From NCBI RefSeq assembly GCF_003732275.1, contig NZ_MOBM01000039.1, positions 358,979-422,978 of the forward strand: DNA of 64,000 nt, given 5' to 3'. Source of the stretch: Pseudomonas frederiksbergensis. Its GTDB lineage: Bacteria > Pseudomonadota > Gammaproteobacteria > Pseudomonadales > Pseudomonadaceae. How positions within the stretch are numbered: the stretch's first letter is position 1; the number at the start of each line of letters is the position of its first letter. Position numbers and translations under genes: made by a program. Under the pieces are notes generated by a model that was not told the origin of the DNA, did not search any database, and saw only the letters and a list, made by a program, of their open reading frames with translations. This document shows positions 50,490 to 59,764 of the stretch, piece after piece.

Positions 50490-53426
50490 TTATGCGAGCA
50501 ACTGCGCCCAGTTCACGCTGGTCGGTTCGCCGAGAGTAAAGCCCTTGCCGGTCAAGGCCAGGTTCTGGTTGCAGGCTGAATCCTGTTCGAAGCGGGCGTT
50601 CCACTTGTCACGCAGGGCAGCTGCCGCCTGCGAGTGATCCGGCAAAGTGCCGGGATGGACGATTTGCACTTGCGGCGTCCATACGGTCAGCAACCCGGCA
50701 TCGGCGACTTTCAGGCACAAGTCGACATCGGCATACGCTTGCTCGAAATGCTCTTCATCCAGCCCGCCCAGTGCGTCGAACACCTCTTTGCGTACCATCA
50801 GACAAGCGTCGGAAACCGCCGAATAATTCTGCTCGACCAACAGTCGATGCATATGACCCGGTGCGTCTTTTTTCTCGCCGACGAACGCAGATGCCACGCC
50901 GTCTCCCAGCCCCAGAATCAAACCCGCGCCGGTCACGCTGCCCTCGCGATCAACCAGCTTGGCACCCACCACACCCACCTCAGGACGCTGAGCCTGGTTG
51001 AGCAAGGTTTCGATCCAATTGGCATTGACCACCTCGGCGTCCGCCGCGAGCAGTATCAGGTACTCACCTTGCGCCCGCAGGGCGGCCTGGTTGAGCAGTG
51101 CTGACGGGCTCACGCGCTGCTCGTTCTTGATCAGGCGAATCCGCCCGCGGCCGTTTTGCTCCATGCTGTCGAGCCACGTCAGCAGATCGGCGGACTGACT
51201 GTGATTGTCGGCGATGATAATTTCGTTGTTCTGATAGCGCGTGCGCTGCAATACGCTCACCAGGCAGCGCTGCAATTGCTCCTGACAGTCTTCGCTGCGC
51301 ACGATAATCGACACCTTCGGACGCTGCGCGTGGCGGTAGTCGACCCGCAAGCCACCGAACGCTTCGGCACTGACCTGCGCCTGATAACCACGGGTTGCCA
51401 GGTGGCGTACCAGCGTTTGTCGTTGGTGCTCGTTCGGCGCCAACTCCACCGCCGGGGTGATGAGCAGTGGCTCGGCCAAATGCGCCAGCCCCGCCAGCCC
51501 GCCAGCTTCGATCAGGCGCAGCAGCAGGTCGAATTCCAGTGCATCGCTGAACTCGCGGGCATATCCACCGACATCCACCAGCACCTCGCGTCGGATCAGC
51601 CAATGCCGGGCGGTCAACGTCGGCAGACTTTGCAGAAGGTCGAGGTTGAAGGCCGGACGGAAAACCTCGGTCAATGTGCCATTACTACGGCGATGAATCT
51701 CATCCATCGCCACCGCATGGCAACCTTCGGCGTTCTGCAATTCAAGGCTTGCGCGCAGCAAGCCCGCAGCCGTGAATTCGTCACCGGCCTCGGCCAGCAG
51801 CAGCCAGTCCGAAGTCGAGCGCTGGGCAATCTGGTTCAGTCTATCGACGTAGTTACTTGCGCTGACCTTTACAAAATGCACGGTATTTTGTTCGGTGGTG
51901 ACGTCAGGCAAATCACCGGTGGTGAAGACCACCACCTTGAAGGCGCGGAAAGCGCTTTCCATCAGACTGTCGAAGGTGACCTGCAACTTGTCCATGTCGG
52001 CTTCAAGGTCCAGCAACAGAATGCCGAACTGAGGTCCACCTTCGTTGGCCGCCAGGTGCTGATTGATTTTCCGAACCGCGGTGTCGTTCGGCTGGCGTGC
52101 CTGTAACCAGTTCAACAGCCGGCCGGAGGGCATGCTGTCCAGCAACTGACGGCTGTCGTAGGTCGGTAGGCTGCCGAGGCGGGCAATCCAGTCCGTCAAT
52201 ATTTTCGCATCGGCGCTCTCGCCCATGTCCAGCAGCTGCTGCGCCAGTTTTTGCACGACCTGACGGTTGAATGCGCCCAACTGCACGGCATGCAGCAAAC
52301 GGGTCTGGATGGTCTCGGCCGTGTCATTGGAATAGGTGCGCTGCAACGTATGCTGCTGAAGTAATGCACCTTCCATTTCTTCCAGCTGCAAGCGTCCGGC
52401 CGGCATCGCATGGAGCAGGAATTCGCACTCGGTCAGCTGATCAAAAAACGCCTGGTTGTAGAACGGCATCTCAACATATTGCTGAGTGCCGAATGCGCGT
52501 TTCGGGCCGATGGTGGGATCTTTCCAGTAGGACTCGAAGATCGGCTCGATCGTCAATGCATTGCGCGTGGCCAGGCTGTCGGCCAGCGCCTGGAAACTTT
52601 GCAGGGCGAACTCGGCGGTCTGCGCCTGGTCCAGGCCACTGATGTCGGTCGGCAGCGTGGCGAGGAAACCGGCAAAGCGCTCACGTTCGGCGACGGAGCG
52701 GGCGTCTTTGAAACTCAGGACGTGAATGATCTCGGTATTGTGATCCGAACGGCCGTAGTTGACCTCCCGCACCACATAAGGCATTGGCAGAATCCGCGCC
52801 TTGGCCCGCGCGAGCATGTAATACACATGGCCGATTTCCTGCCACTCGAAAATCGTGCCCTCCGGCATGGCCGCGTACCAGTCCTGCAACAGCGAAGTGC
52901 GGTGCACCGCATAGAACGGCGGAATGTACTGGCCCATGTAGTCGAGCACACGATCCTGTGCGCGCTCGGCGCTGTAATCCTCTTTCACCTTCTTGTCGCG
53001 ACGGTAGTACTGCACATAGTTGGAGTGCGTCAGGTACATCAGGCAGTAGCCGTGGCACATGCCGTAATCGGGGTTGGCCTCGAGGAAGTTCACCGACTCG
53101 GTCAATGCATCGTGCAGCAGGAAGTCATCGTCAGCGGCCAGCACCATGTAAGGCGTGGTGACCTGGCTGGCGCCATATGCAAGCTTTTGCTGAAAACCCG
53201 TATAGGTGAATTGCGGCAAATGGCGATAGTCGACCGACGGAAAATCGTCCGCGATGCGTTCGTCGCCCTGCACGGACGAATCCAGTACCAGCACCTTGGC
53301 GGAGTAACGGCTGTAGTACTGCAAGGCGCGTCGCAGGAACGCCCTGCGGTTGTGGGTGATAACCACCACCGTGAACAGCTCGTTCAGCGGTGTCACGTTG
53401 GTTTGAGTGCTGCTTTGAACCTGCAT
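50490..53426 (-). CDS. Multi-module family 2 glycosyltransferase, probable flagellin glycosyltransferase
   Basis: A 978-residue protein with three glycosyltransferase-like modules. Module 1 (about 17-330) has VVVITHNRRAFLRRALQYYS and LAADDDFLL, with PEGTIFEWQEIGHVYYMLAR. Module 2 (about 455-660) is weaker, with LLLAEAGDEFTAAGLLR in the DXD position. Module 3 (about 690-940) has VSIIVRSEDCQEQLQRCLVS, YLILLAADAEVVNANWIETL and LGGLDEEHFEQAYADVDLCL. No membrane segments. Large proteins like this glycosylate flagellin in P. syringae (Fgt type); that role here rests on location. Confidence 0.82.
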   Translation of the reverse strand: MQVQSSTQTNVTPLNELFTVVVITHNRRAFLRRALQYYSRYSAKVLVLDSSVQGDERIADDFPSVDYRHLPQFTYTGFQQKLAYGASQVTTPYMVLAADDDFLLHDALTESVNFLEANPDYGMCHGYCLMYLTHSNYVQYYRRDKKVKEDYSAERAQDRVLDYMGQYIPPFYAVHRTSLLQDWYAAMPEGTIFEWQEIGHVYYMLARAKARILPMPYVVREVNYGRSDHNTEIIHVLSFKDARSVAERERFAGFLATLPTDISGLDQAQTAEFALQSFQALADSLATRNALTIEPIFESYWKDPTIGPKRAFGTQQYVEMPFYNQAFFDQLTECEFLLHAMPAGRLQLEEMEGALLQQHTLQRTYSNDTAETIQTRLLHAVQLGAFNRQVVQKLAQQLLDMGESADAKILTDWIARLGSLPTYDSRQLLDSMPSGRLLNWLQARQPNDTAVRKINQHLAANEGGPQFGILLLDLEADMDKLQVTFDSLMESAFRAFKVVVFTTGDLPDVTTEQNTVHFVKVSASNYVDRLNQIAQRSTSDWLLLAEAGDEFTAAGLLRASLELQNAEGCHAVAMDEIHRRSNGTLTEVFRPAFNLDLLQSLPTLTARHWLIRREVLVDVGGYAREFSDALEFDLLLRLIEAGGLAGLAHLAEPLLITPAVELAPNEHQRQTLVRHLATRGYQAQVSAEAFGGLRVDYRHAQRPKVSIIVRSEDCQEQLQRCLVSVLQRTRYQNNEIIIADNHSQSADLLTWLDSMEQNGRGRIRLIKNEQRVSPSALLNQAALRAQGEYLILLAADAEVVNANWIETLLNQAQRPEVGVVGAKLVDREGSVTGAGLILGLGDGVASAFVGEKKDAPGHMHRLLVEQNYSAVSDACLMVRKEVFDALGGLDEEHFEQAYADVDLCLKVADAGLLTVWTPQVQIVHPGTLPDHSQAAAALRDKWNARFEQDSACNQNLALTGKGFTLGEPTSVNWAQLLA

Positions 53427-53477
53427 TTTCCTATCCCCACAACCGGCCGATCGCCAAGTACCTGAAGCTGTTTTTGA

Positions 53478-54215
53478 TTAACGAACGCGACGCAGATAAC
53501 CGTCCGGCGCTACGGTGATCAGCAGCTTGTTTTGCAATTGCCGATCGATTTCGAAGTCTTTGTTTTCTTCCAGGTATTTCCACACCGCGGTTTTCGGGTT
53601 GTCGCCCGGTCCCCATGGACGATCCGGGAAAAAGTCGGCCGGCATGTCTTCGACCACGGTGTCCATCACCACGCAGTAGCTGTCCACCGAGACCAGTGGC
53701 GCGTACAGACGCAGCTCTTCGAGCACGTGATCGTGGGTGTGGTTGGAGTCCAGCACCAGAATGACTTTCTTGCCTTCGGCCGCGGCGCACACTTGTGCGG
53801 CGATCACCGGATCAATGCTCGAACCTTCGATCATCGAAATGCGTTTGCTCATCGGGTGGCTTTCGATGGCTTCACGGTTGTGCGCACGGATGTCGAGGTC
53901 GATGCCCAGCACTTCACCGTGGCCTTGCAGCTCCAGCAACGATGCGTAGTAGATGATCGAACCGCCATGGGCGATGCCGCACTCGATGACCAGATCCGGT
54001 TTGACCTGCCAGATGATCTCTTGCATGGCCATCATGTCTTGCGGCAACTGGATGATCGGACGCCCCATCCACGAGAAGTGGTAGCTGTATTTGTGCTTCG
54101 CCGATTCGTTGAAGAACTCTTGGGCCAGGCCGGTGAGTTTCTGGTCGTCACCTTGCTGGGCGATCTGTTCCCGGCATTCGGCTTCGAAGGCTTTGTTGAT
54201 GCTGTTGTCGGTCAT
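53478..54215 (-). CDS. CmcI-like (cephalosporin hydroxylase family) sugar-modifying enzyme
   Basis: A 245-residue Rossmann-fold protein of the CmcI family, which contains SAM-dependent O-methyltransferases. Blocks: LVIECGIAHGGSIIYYASLL, GEVLGIDLDIRAHNREAIE, MIEGSSIDPVIAAQV and VILVLDSNHTHDHVLEELRL. Probably methylates or otherwise modifies a flagellin sugar. ATG at 54215 (MTDNSINKAF) is chosen; a GTG at 54236 overlapping the previous stop would add 7 residues. Confidence 0.78.
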   Translation of the reverse strand: MTDNSINKAFEAECREQIAQQGDDQKLTGLAQEFFNESAKHKYSYHFSWMGRPIIQLPQDMMAMQEIIWQVKPDLVIECGIAHGGSIIYYASLLELQGHGEVLGIDLDIRAHNREAIESHPMSKRISMIEGSSIDPVIAAQVCAAAEGKKVILVLDSNHTHDHVLEELRLYAPLVSVDSYCVVMDTVVEDMPADFFPDRPWGPGDNPKTAVWKYLEENKDFEIDRQLQNKLLITVAPDGYLRRVR

Positions 54216-54232
54216 TTCAAAATGCTCAATGG

Positions 54233-55303
54233 TCACTGGAACGAAGCGCTGTCGACGGCGTGATAGACGTAGCGTCCACCGGTCATCCGCTTGATTTCTT
54301 CGAGGTAATTGGAGTTCATCACAAACAGGTTGGCACCTTCGGGCAAGGCATCCATGGCCTCTTGCGGCGAGGACACCCGCACGCCGCTCAGGGGCAGATA
54401 TCGGCCCTGTTTGGCCGGATTGATATCCACCACGCGATCCACCGCCACGCCCGCCCGTTGCAGGAACAGCGAATAAATCACGCCTTTGGACGACGCCCCC
54501 CAGATCGCCGAACCCTGCGCGGGTGCGGCCTGGATGATCTGCACGGCGCGGTCGAGGCTGGTGGTGAAACCTTCGGGCAGCGTCAGGCGCGGCACCGACT
54601 GTTCCGGGGTCAGGCGCAACGTCGACAGGTCGGCGACGATGTACAGGTATTGGCCACCGAACAGGTGACCGGCCTCATGCACCGTGCCGAACATCCGGCG
54701 CAGGTCATCGAGGCGGAAATAATTGACGTGCTCATAGAACAGGTCGAACCAGGCACGGTGCTCGAGAATCCAGTCCAGGCATGGCACTTCGATGTAGATC
54801 TGCCCGCCCTGATTGGCCTCGGCGATTTCGGCAAGGAAGCTCACCGGATCCTGAATATGCTCCAGCACATGGCGCAATACGATGGCGTCCGCCGCAAGAC
54901 CGAGGCCACGGGTGAACGGAGCCGCGATCACGTCGGCATTGTCGCCCTCGTAAGCCGGATCGATGCCGGTGATCGAGTAACCCAGGCCTTTGAGCAGCTC
55001 TAGAAAATACCCCTTGCCGCAGCCGACTTCGATCAGTTCCTGCCCCTTGAAGTGTCGGGCAATGATCCCTTCGACATCGCTCAGGTGCTTCTGGAACTGG
55101 ACGGAGTGCGCCTGCTCGTTCTGATAGTCGGCGTCGTAGCTGAGCTTGTCGGCATCGAAGGCCTGATTGAAGATCAGCCCGCTCGTCTCGTCCTGCACCA
55201 ACACCATGTCGGCGCTGGCCGAAGCCCTGGCCGACTCCGGGTCGGCAAAGGTACGGTTCTGCAACACCGGCAGGTCGGCGACCCGATACAACTCATGCCT
55301 CAT
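54233..55303 (-). CDS. Class I SAM-dependent methyltransferase of the sugar cluster
   Basis: A 356-residue protein. SAM-binding motif LIEVGCGKGYFLELLKGLG with IVLRHVLEHIQDPVSFLAEI. The C-terminal third resembles a nucleotide-binding half-domain (SAIWGASSKGVIYSLFLQRA; VDINPAKQGRYLPLSGVRVS) similar to the end of the C-methyltransferase at 56147. ATG at 55303 (MRHELYRVADLP) overlaps the epimerase stop by 11 bases. The substrate is unknown. Confidence 0.8.
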   Translation of the reverse strand: MRHELYRVADLPVLQNRTFADPESARASASADMVLVQDETSGLIFNQAFDADKLSYDADYQNEQAHSVQFQKHLSDVEGIIARHFKGQELIEVGCGKGYFLELLKGLGYSITGIDPAYEGDNADVIAAPFTRGLGLAADAIVLRHVLEHIQDPVSFLAEIAEANQGGQIYIEVPCLDWILEHRAWFDLFYEHVNYFRLDDLRRMFGTVHEAGHLFGGQYLYIVADLSTLRLTPEQSVPRLTLPEGFTTSLDRAVQIIQAAPAQGSAIWGASSKGVIYSLFLQRAGVAVDRVVDINPAKQGRYLPLSGVRVSSPQEAMDALPEGANLFVMNSNYLEEIKRMTGGRYVYHAVDSASFQ

Positions 55304-56150
55304 GCTTTGCTCCCAGTAGCAGTTGCAAGCGGTCCGCCACGCCCCAGAACGCCATCGGCTCATGGGTCGGGTATGGGTAATGGCCCAGGTTCAAACGGAT
55401 CGACGCGCCACGTTCACGCAGCCATTGTTCGACCAGTGCTCTGACCGATATCGGCCGGCCGCTGGAACAATTGATCACGCCGTCAAAATCGCGCTGGTGC
55501 AGGATTGCGGCGAGGTAACCGGCGGCCGTGTCGATCGCCAGGTAATCGCGCAACTGCTCGCCGGCCGACATGTTGAAGCTGTCGTCCCCGGCCTCGATTG
55601 CCCGGTCCAGTGCTGCCAGCAAACTGTTGGGGTTCTGCCCTTCTCCATGCAGGTAAAACAGCCGCGCCCATTGCAGGGTGAATGGCTGTTGGCGCTGCAG
55701 GTTTTCGAGGAACAGACGCAAGGTGTTCTTGGCCAGCCCGTAAGGGTTACCCGGCCGCGCCTCGGTCTGCTCGCTGAGCGGCCCGCTCTGCAGGCCGTAT
55801 TCGAAACAGGTGCCGGTGACCAGCACTTGCGACACGCCCGCCTCGACCACGCCCTTGATGAACCGGTAATCGGCCATCAGGTTGTGCTCGAAGTGAAACA
55901 GCGCCTGATAGTTTGGCAAACCCGGCCACGCCAGATGCGCCAGGGCGTCGATGTCCTCGGTCAGCGCTGCGATGTTCAGATCGTCGGCGTGAATATCCGC
56001 CGCGATGAACTCCACAGCTTTGATCCACGGCAAACTCGCAGCGGCTTCGGCGTTACGCGCCACGGCCCGGACTTCGCAGCCACGGGCGAGCAAAGCTTCG
56101 ACCAAATGGCAGCCGACGAACCCGGTGGCACCGGTCACGAGTACCTTCAC
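55293..56150 (-). CDS. NAD-dependent epimerase/dehydratase (probable 4-ketoreductase)
   Basis: A 285-residue extended SDR protein. NAD-binding motif LVTGATGFVGCHLVEALL; active-site YGLAK in ARPGNPYGLAKNTLRLFLE. By position it follows the C-methyltransferase and could reduce the 4-keto group to finish a CDP-6-deoxyhexose. Stereochemistry cannot be read from sequence. Confidence 0.82.
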   Translation of the reverse strand: MKVLVTGATGFVGCHLVEALLARGCEVRAVARNAEAAASLPWIKAVEFIAADIHADDLNIAALTEDIDALAHLAWPGLPNYQALFHFEHNLMADYRFIKGVVEAGVSQVLVTGTCFEYGLQSGPLSEQTEARPGNPYGLAKNTLRLFLENLQRQQPFTLQWARLFYLHGEGQNPNSLLAALDRAIEAGDDSFNMSAGEQLRDYLAIDTAAGYLAAILHQRDFDGVINCSSGRPISVRALVEQWLRERGASIRLNLGHYPYPTHEPMAFWGVADRLQLLLGAKHEA

Positions 56151-57373
56151 AGGACGGTCAACTCAGGCACGGCGATTACGAAACGGCCATCCCACTGCCG
56201 TACTTGTGCCAATTGCTGACTGACTTCGTGCAGCAAATTCCACGGCAGAACCAGCACGTAATCCGGTTTCTCCAGATCGATCTGCGCCGGCGAAACGATC
56301 GGAATGCGACTGCCCGGCAAATACTTGCCCTGCTTGTGCGGATTGGCGTCGGCAACCCAGGCCAACAGGTCAGGTTTGACCCCCGCATAATTGAGCAACG
56401 TGTTGCCCTTGGCCGCCGCGCCATAACCGACCACGCGCTTGCCATCGGCCTTGGCCTGCAACAGGAAGCGCAGCAGTTCGTGCTTGATACGTTCAGCTGC
56501 TGGCGTCAGGGTCGCGTAGTACTCGGGCGTCTTCACCCCGGCGTCCAGTTCGGCCTGCAACTGTTGCTGCACGGTCGCTTGTACGGCGCGGCGTTCACCG
56601 TCCTTGCGCTGCACGAACACCCGCAGCGATCCGCCGTGGGTCGTCAGCTGGCTGACGTCGAACACCTCCAGGCCATTGCGCTCGCACAAGGTCTGCACGG
56701 CGGTCAGGGACAAATAGGAATAGTGCTCGTGATACAGCGTGTCGAACTGCTTCCCCGCCATCAGCGACAACAGTTGCGGGAACTCGAACGTCGCCACACC
56801 GGTCGGTTTGAGCAAGCTTGCGAATCCGCCGAGGAAATCATTGATATCCGGCACATGGGCCAACACGTTATTGGCAGCCATCAGGTCAGCGGCCCAGCCT
56901 TCGCTGTGCAGTTGCGCAGCGGTGTCGCGACCGAAGAACAGTTCGCGAATCTGCAGGCCTTTTTCCCGCGCCGCTTGCGCGGTGCTGCGGGTCGGTTCAA
57001 CGCCCAGGCATGGGATGCCGCGACCGGCCACGTACTGCAGCAAGTAACCGTCATTGGCGGCGATTTCCACCACACGGCTGTCGCCGGTCAGGCCGAAGCG
57101 CTCGACCATCTCTGCCACATAGCGCTCGGCATGGGCCAGCCAGGTGCTGGAGAATGAGCTGAAATAGGCGTACTCGGCGTCGAACAGGCTGTCGGCGCGG
57201 GTGTAATCCTCAGTCTGCACCAGCCAGCATTGCTGGCACACCGCGACCTTCAGCGGCACCCATTGCTCGGCTTGCTCCAGCTGATCGGCGCGCACGTAGG
57301 CGTTGGATGGCGGCGAGGTGCCGAGATCAATCAGCGGCAAGGCCAGAGGAGTACCGCAACCACGGCAGTTCAT
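56147..57373 (-). CDS. Sugar C-methyltransferase with N-terminal zinc-binding domain
   Basis: A 408-residue three-part enzyme: N-terminal zinc-binding domain (MNCRGCGTPL and CQQCWL, four Cys), SAM-binding domain (RVVEIAANDGYLLQYVAGRG; MAANNVLAHVPDINDFLGG; FDTLYHEHYSYLSLTA), and the C-terminal domain VVGYGAAAKGNTLLNYAGVK. This architecture is that of C-3 methyltransferases acting on nucleotide-linked 4-keto-6-deoxy sugars. It overlaps both neighbours by 4 bases. Confidence 0.88.
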   Translation of the reverse strand: MNCRGCGTPLALPLIDLGTSPPSNAYVRADQLEQAEQWVPLKVAVCQQCWLVQTEDYTRADSLFDAEYAYFSSFSSTWLAHAERYVAEMVERFGLTGDSRVVEIAANDGYLLQYVAGRGIPCLGVEPTRSTAQAAREKGLQIRELFFGRDTAAQLHSEGWAADLMAANNVLAHVPDINDFLGGFASLLKPTGVATFEFPQLLSLMAGKQFDTLYHEHYSYLSLTAVQTLCERNGLEVFDVSQLTTHGGSLRVFVQRKDGERRAVQATVQQQLQAELDAGVKTPEYYATLTPAAERIKHELLRFLLQAKADGKRVVGYGAAAKGNTLLNYAGVKPDLLAWVADANPHKQGKYLPGSRIPIVSPAQIDLEKPDYVLVLPWNLLHEVSQQLAQVRQWDGRFVIAVPELTVL

Positions 57374-57930
57374 AGACGCACTCCAGCGAAGTGTTCATCG
57401 AGCAAGGGATGGCTGGAATCCCGCGCCGACAGATTATTGACAGGCAACGGCCAGGCAATGGCCAGCCGTGGATCGTTCACCGACAACCCACCCTCATGCC
57501 CAGGCGTGTAATCGGCGCTGTGCAGATAGAGCAATTCGGCGTCATTGGTGAGGGTCTGGAAGCCGTGGGCGAACCCGGCCGGAATCAGCAAGCTGCGGCC
57601 GTCCCCGGCCTTCAGGTGCTCGGCGTGCCAAGACAGGAAGGTCTCGGAGTCGAGCCGCAAATCCACTGCCACATCCCAGACCTCGCCGCGCAGGCAGGTG
57701 ATCAACTTGGCTTCCGGCGCATTGGCGTTCTGGTAATGCAGGCCTCGCACACTGCCCCGCTCACGGGTGCAGGAATGGTTGATCTGGCGAATATGAAACG
57801 GCTGGCCGAAGGCGCTCAGGCTGCCTTCGCAGAACAGCCTCGCGAAGTGCCCGCGATCATCCTCGAAGCGTTTGTGCTGCACGCTGAACAGACCGGCCAG
57901 CGGCAAGGCTTTCAACAGAAATTCGCTCAC
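57370..57930 (-). CDS. dTDP-4-keto-6-deoxyglucose 3,5-epimerase-like protein
   Basis: A 186-residue RmlC/cupin-fold epimerase. Active-site His in RGSVRGLHYQNANAPEAKLI, with GEVWDVAVDLRLDSETFLSW and LLIPAGFAHGFQTLTNDAEL. No rmlA/rmlB is nearby, whereas rfbF/rfbG are directly upstream, so the likely substrate is CDP-4-keto-6-deoxyglucose rather than the dTDP form. Confidence 0.85.
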   Translation of the reverse strand: MSEFLLKALPLAGLFSVQHKRFEDDRGHFARLFCEGSLSAFGQPFHIRQINHSCTRERGSVRGLHYQNANAPEAKLITCLRGEVWDVAVDLRLDSETFLSWHAEHLKAGDGRSLLIPAGFAHGFQTLTNDAELLYLHSADYTPGHEGGLSVNDPRLAIAWPLPVNNLSARDSSHPLLDEHFAGVRL

Positions 57931-59009
57931 AGCGCGCCTCGGTACAGGTTCAACTGGCCCAGGGTGACTTCACGCATGTCATCGCCGTTCTGCCACGCCA
58001 AGTGCCAATCGAGGGTCTGGGTCAGGCACTGCTGCAACGACCAGCGCGGTTGCCAGGCCAACAGTTGACGGGCGCGACTGCTGTCCAGGCGCAACAGGCC
58101 GGCCTCGTGCAAATCACTCGGTTCGATGCGCAAGCCGCGTGCTTGCGGCCAGCGGCTGGCGAGCAGCTCGACCACTTCGCCGACGCTGCACATGTCTGCT
58201 TCGCTCGGGCCGAAGTTCCACGCGCCGGAAAACGCCGGGCCTTGCTCATAGAGGCCTGCGGCCAATTGCAGATAACCGGCCAGCGGCTCCAGCGCGTGTT
58301 GCCACGGGCGCACGGCTTGCGGGTAGCGCAGGGTCACGGGCTCGTCTGCGGACCAGGCCTTGAGCACGTCAGGAATCAAGCGTTCAGGTGCGAAGTCACC
58401 GCCGCCCAGCACGTTACCGGCGCGCGCGGTGGCCAACGCCAGGCCGTGTTCGGCGTACTTGTCAGCCGGGAAAAACGACGCGGCATAAGACTGCGCCAAC
58501 AATTCACAGCAAGCCTTGCTGCTGCTGTAAGGGTCATGACCGCCGAGGGCTTCGTCTTCGCGGTACGGCCACAGCCATTCCTTGTTGGCGTAGACCTTGT
58601 CAGTGGTCACCAGCACGCAGGCGCGCACGCCACCGACCTGGCGGATCGCTTCGAGCAGGTTGAGCGTGCCCATGACGTTACTGGAATAGGTGCCAAGCGG
58701 ATCGCGATAGCCTTCGCGCACCAGCGGCTGGGCCGCCAAGTGCAGGACGATTTCCGGCTGGGTTTCGGCGATCAGTTCCAGCAAGGCGCCGAGGTCACGC
58801 AGGTCGCCGCGCTGATCGTTGATGCCCTCGTGTACCCGCGCCAGTTCGAACAGATTCGGCCCGGTCGACGGGTCGAGGGCAAAACCGCTGACCTCGGCAC
58901 CGAGGCTTTGCAGCCACAACGTCAGCCAGCTGCCCTTGAAACCGGTGTGACCGGTCAGCAGAACCCGTTTGCCGCGCCAGAACTCCGGACTCAGGCCCAT
59001 TGCTTCCAT
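57927..59009 (-). CDS. rfbG: CDP-glucose 4,6-dehydratase
   Basis: A 360-residue extended SDR enzyme making CDP-4-keto-6-deoxyglucose. NAD-binding motif VLLTGHTGFKGSWLTLWLQS; active site HDPYSSSKACCELLAQSYA; family blocks LATARAGNVLGGGDFAPERL and RPWQHALEPLAGYLQLA. The ATG at 59009 has GGAGG 4 bases upstream and overlaps the rfbF stop; an ATG at 59000 is the alternative. Confidence 0.93.
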   Translation of the reverse strand: MEAMGLSPEFWRGKRVLLTGHTGFKGSWLTLWLQSLGAEVSGFALDPSTGPNLFELARVHEGINDQRGDLRDLGALLELIAETQPEIVLHLAAQPLVREGYRDPLGTYSSNVMGTLNLLEAIRQVGGVRACVLVTTDKVYANKEWLWPYREDEALGGHDPYSSSKACCELLAQSYAASFFPADKYAEHGLALATARAGNVLGGGDFAPERLIPDVLKAWSADEPVTLRYPQAVRPWQHALEPLAGYLQLAAGLYEQGPAFSGAWNFGPSEADMCSVGEVVELLASRWPQARGLRIEPSDLHEAGLLRLDSSRARQLLAWQPRWSLQQCLTQTLDWHLAWQNGDDMREVTLGQLNLYRGAL

Positions 59010-59764
59010 GGGGCCTCCCCGCTCTGCCACAGTGCTTCTAGGTGGTTTTTGTCGCGCAGGGTGTCCATCGGGTGCCAGAAGCCTTCGTGCTCGAAGGCCT
59101 TCAACTGTTCATCTTGGGCCAGACGGGTCAAGGGCTCGGCTTCCCAAGTGGTGTCATCACCGCCGATGTACGGCAGCACTTTCGGCGACAGCACAAAGAA
59201 GCCGCCATTGATCCAGCCACCATCGCCACGAGGTTTCTCGGTGAAACCGAGCACCTGATCGCCGTGACGCTCCAGGGCACCGTAACGGCCCGGCGGTTGT
59301 ACGGCAGTGACGGTCGCCAGACGACCGTGGGCGCTGTGGTAGTCCACCAGTTGACGGATATTGATATCGGAGACGCCGTCGCCGTAGGTAAAGCAGAAGG
59401 CGTCTTCATCCTTGAGGTAACGGCCGGCGCGCAGCAAGCGGCCACCGGTCATGGTTTCCTCGCCGGTGTCGATGAGCGTGACGCTCCACGGCTCGCTGTA
59501 GTTCTGATGCACGTCCATGCGGTTGTTGCGCATGTCGAAGGTGACGTCGGAAGTGTGCAGGAAGTAATTGGCGAAGAAGTCCTTGATCGCATAGCCCTTG
59601 TAGCCAAGGCAAATCACGAAGTCATGAATTCCGTGGGCGGAGTACTGTTTCATGATGTGCCAAAGAATTGGCTTGCCGCCGATCTCGATCATCGGCTTGG
59701 GCTTGAGGTGCGACTCTTCGCTGATGCGCGTGCCCAGGCCACCCGCCAGAATTACTGCCTTCAT
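58991..59764 (-). CDS. rfbF: Glucose-1-phosphate cytidylyltransferase
   Basis: A 257-residue nucleotidyltransferase making CDP-glucose. The signature MKAVILAGGLGTRISEESHL is followed by KPKPMIEIGGKPILWHIMKQ, and CFTYGDGVSDINIRQLVDYH contains the metal-binding Asp. First gene of a long overlapping series running to at least the glycosyltransferase gene; strong AGGGGAG ribosome site and a candidate sigma-54 promoter upstream. Confidence 0.95.
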   Translation of the reverse strand: MKAVILAGGLGTRISEESHLKPKPMIEIGGKPILWHIMKQYSAHGIHDFVICLGYKGYAIKDFFANYFLHTSDVTFDMRNNRMDVHQNYSEPWSVTLIDTGEETMTGGRLLRAGRYLKDEDAFCFTYGDGVSDINIRQLVDYHSAHGRLATVTAVQPPGRYGALERHGDQVLGFTEKPRGDGGWINGGFFVLSPKVLPYIGGDDTTWEAEPLTRLAQDEQLKAFEHEGFWHPMDTLRDKNHLEALWQSGEAPWKQWA

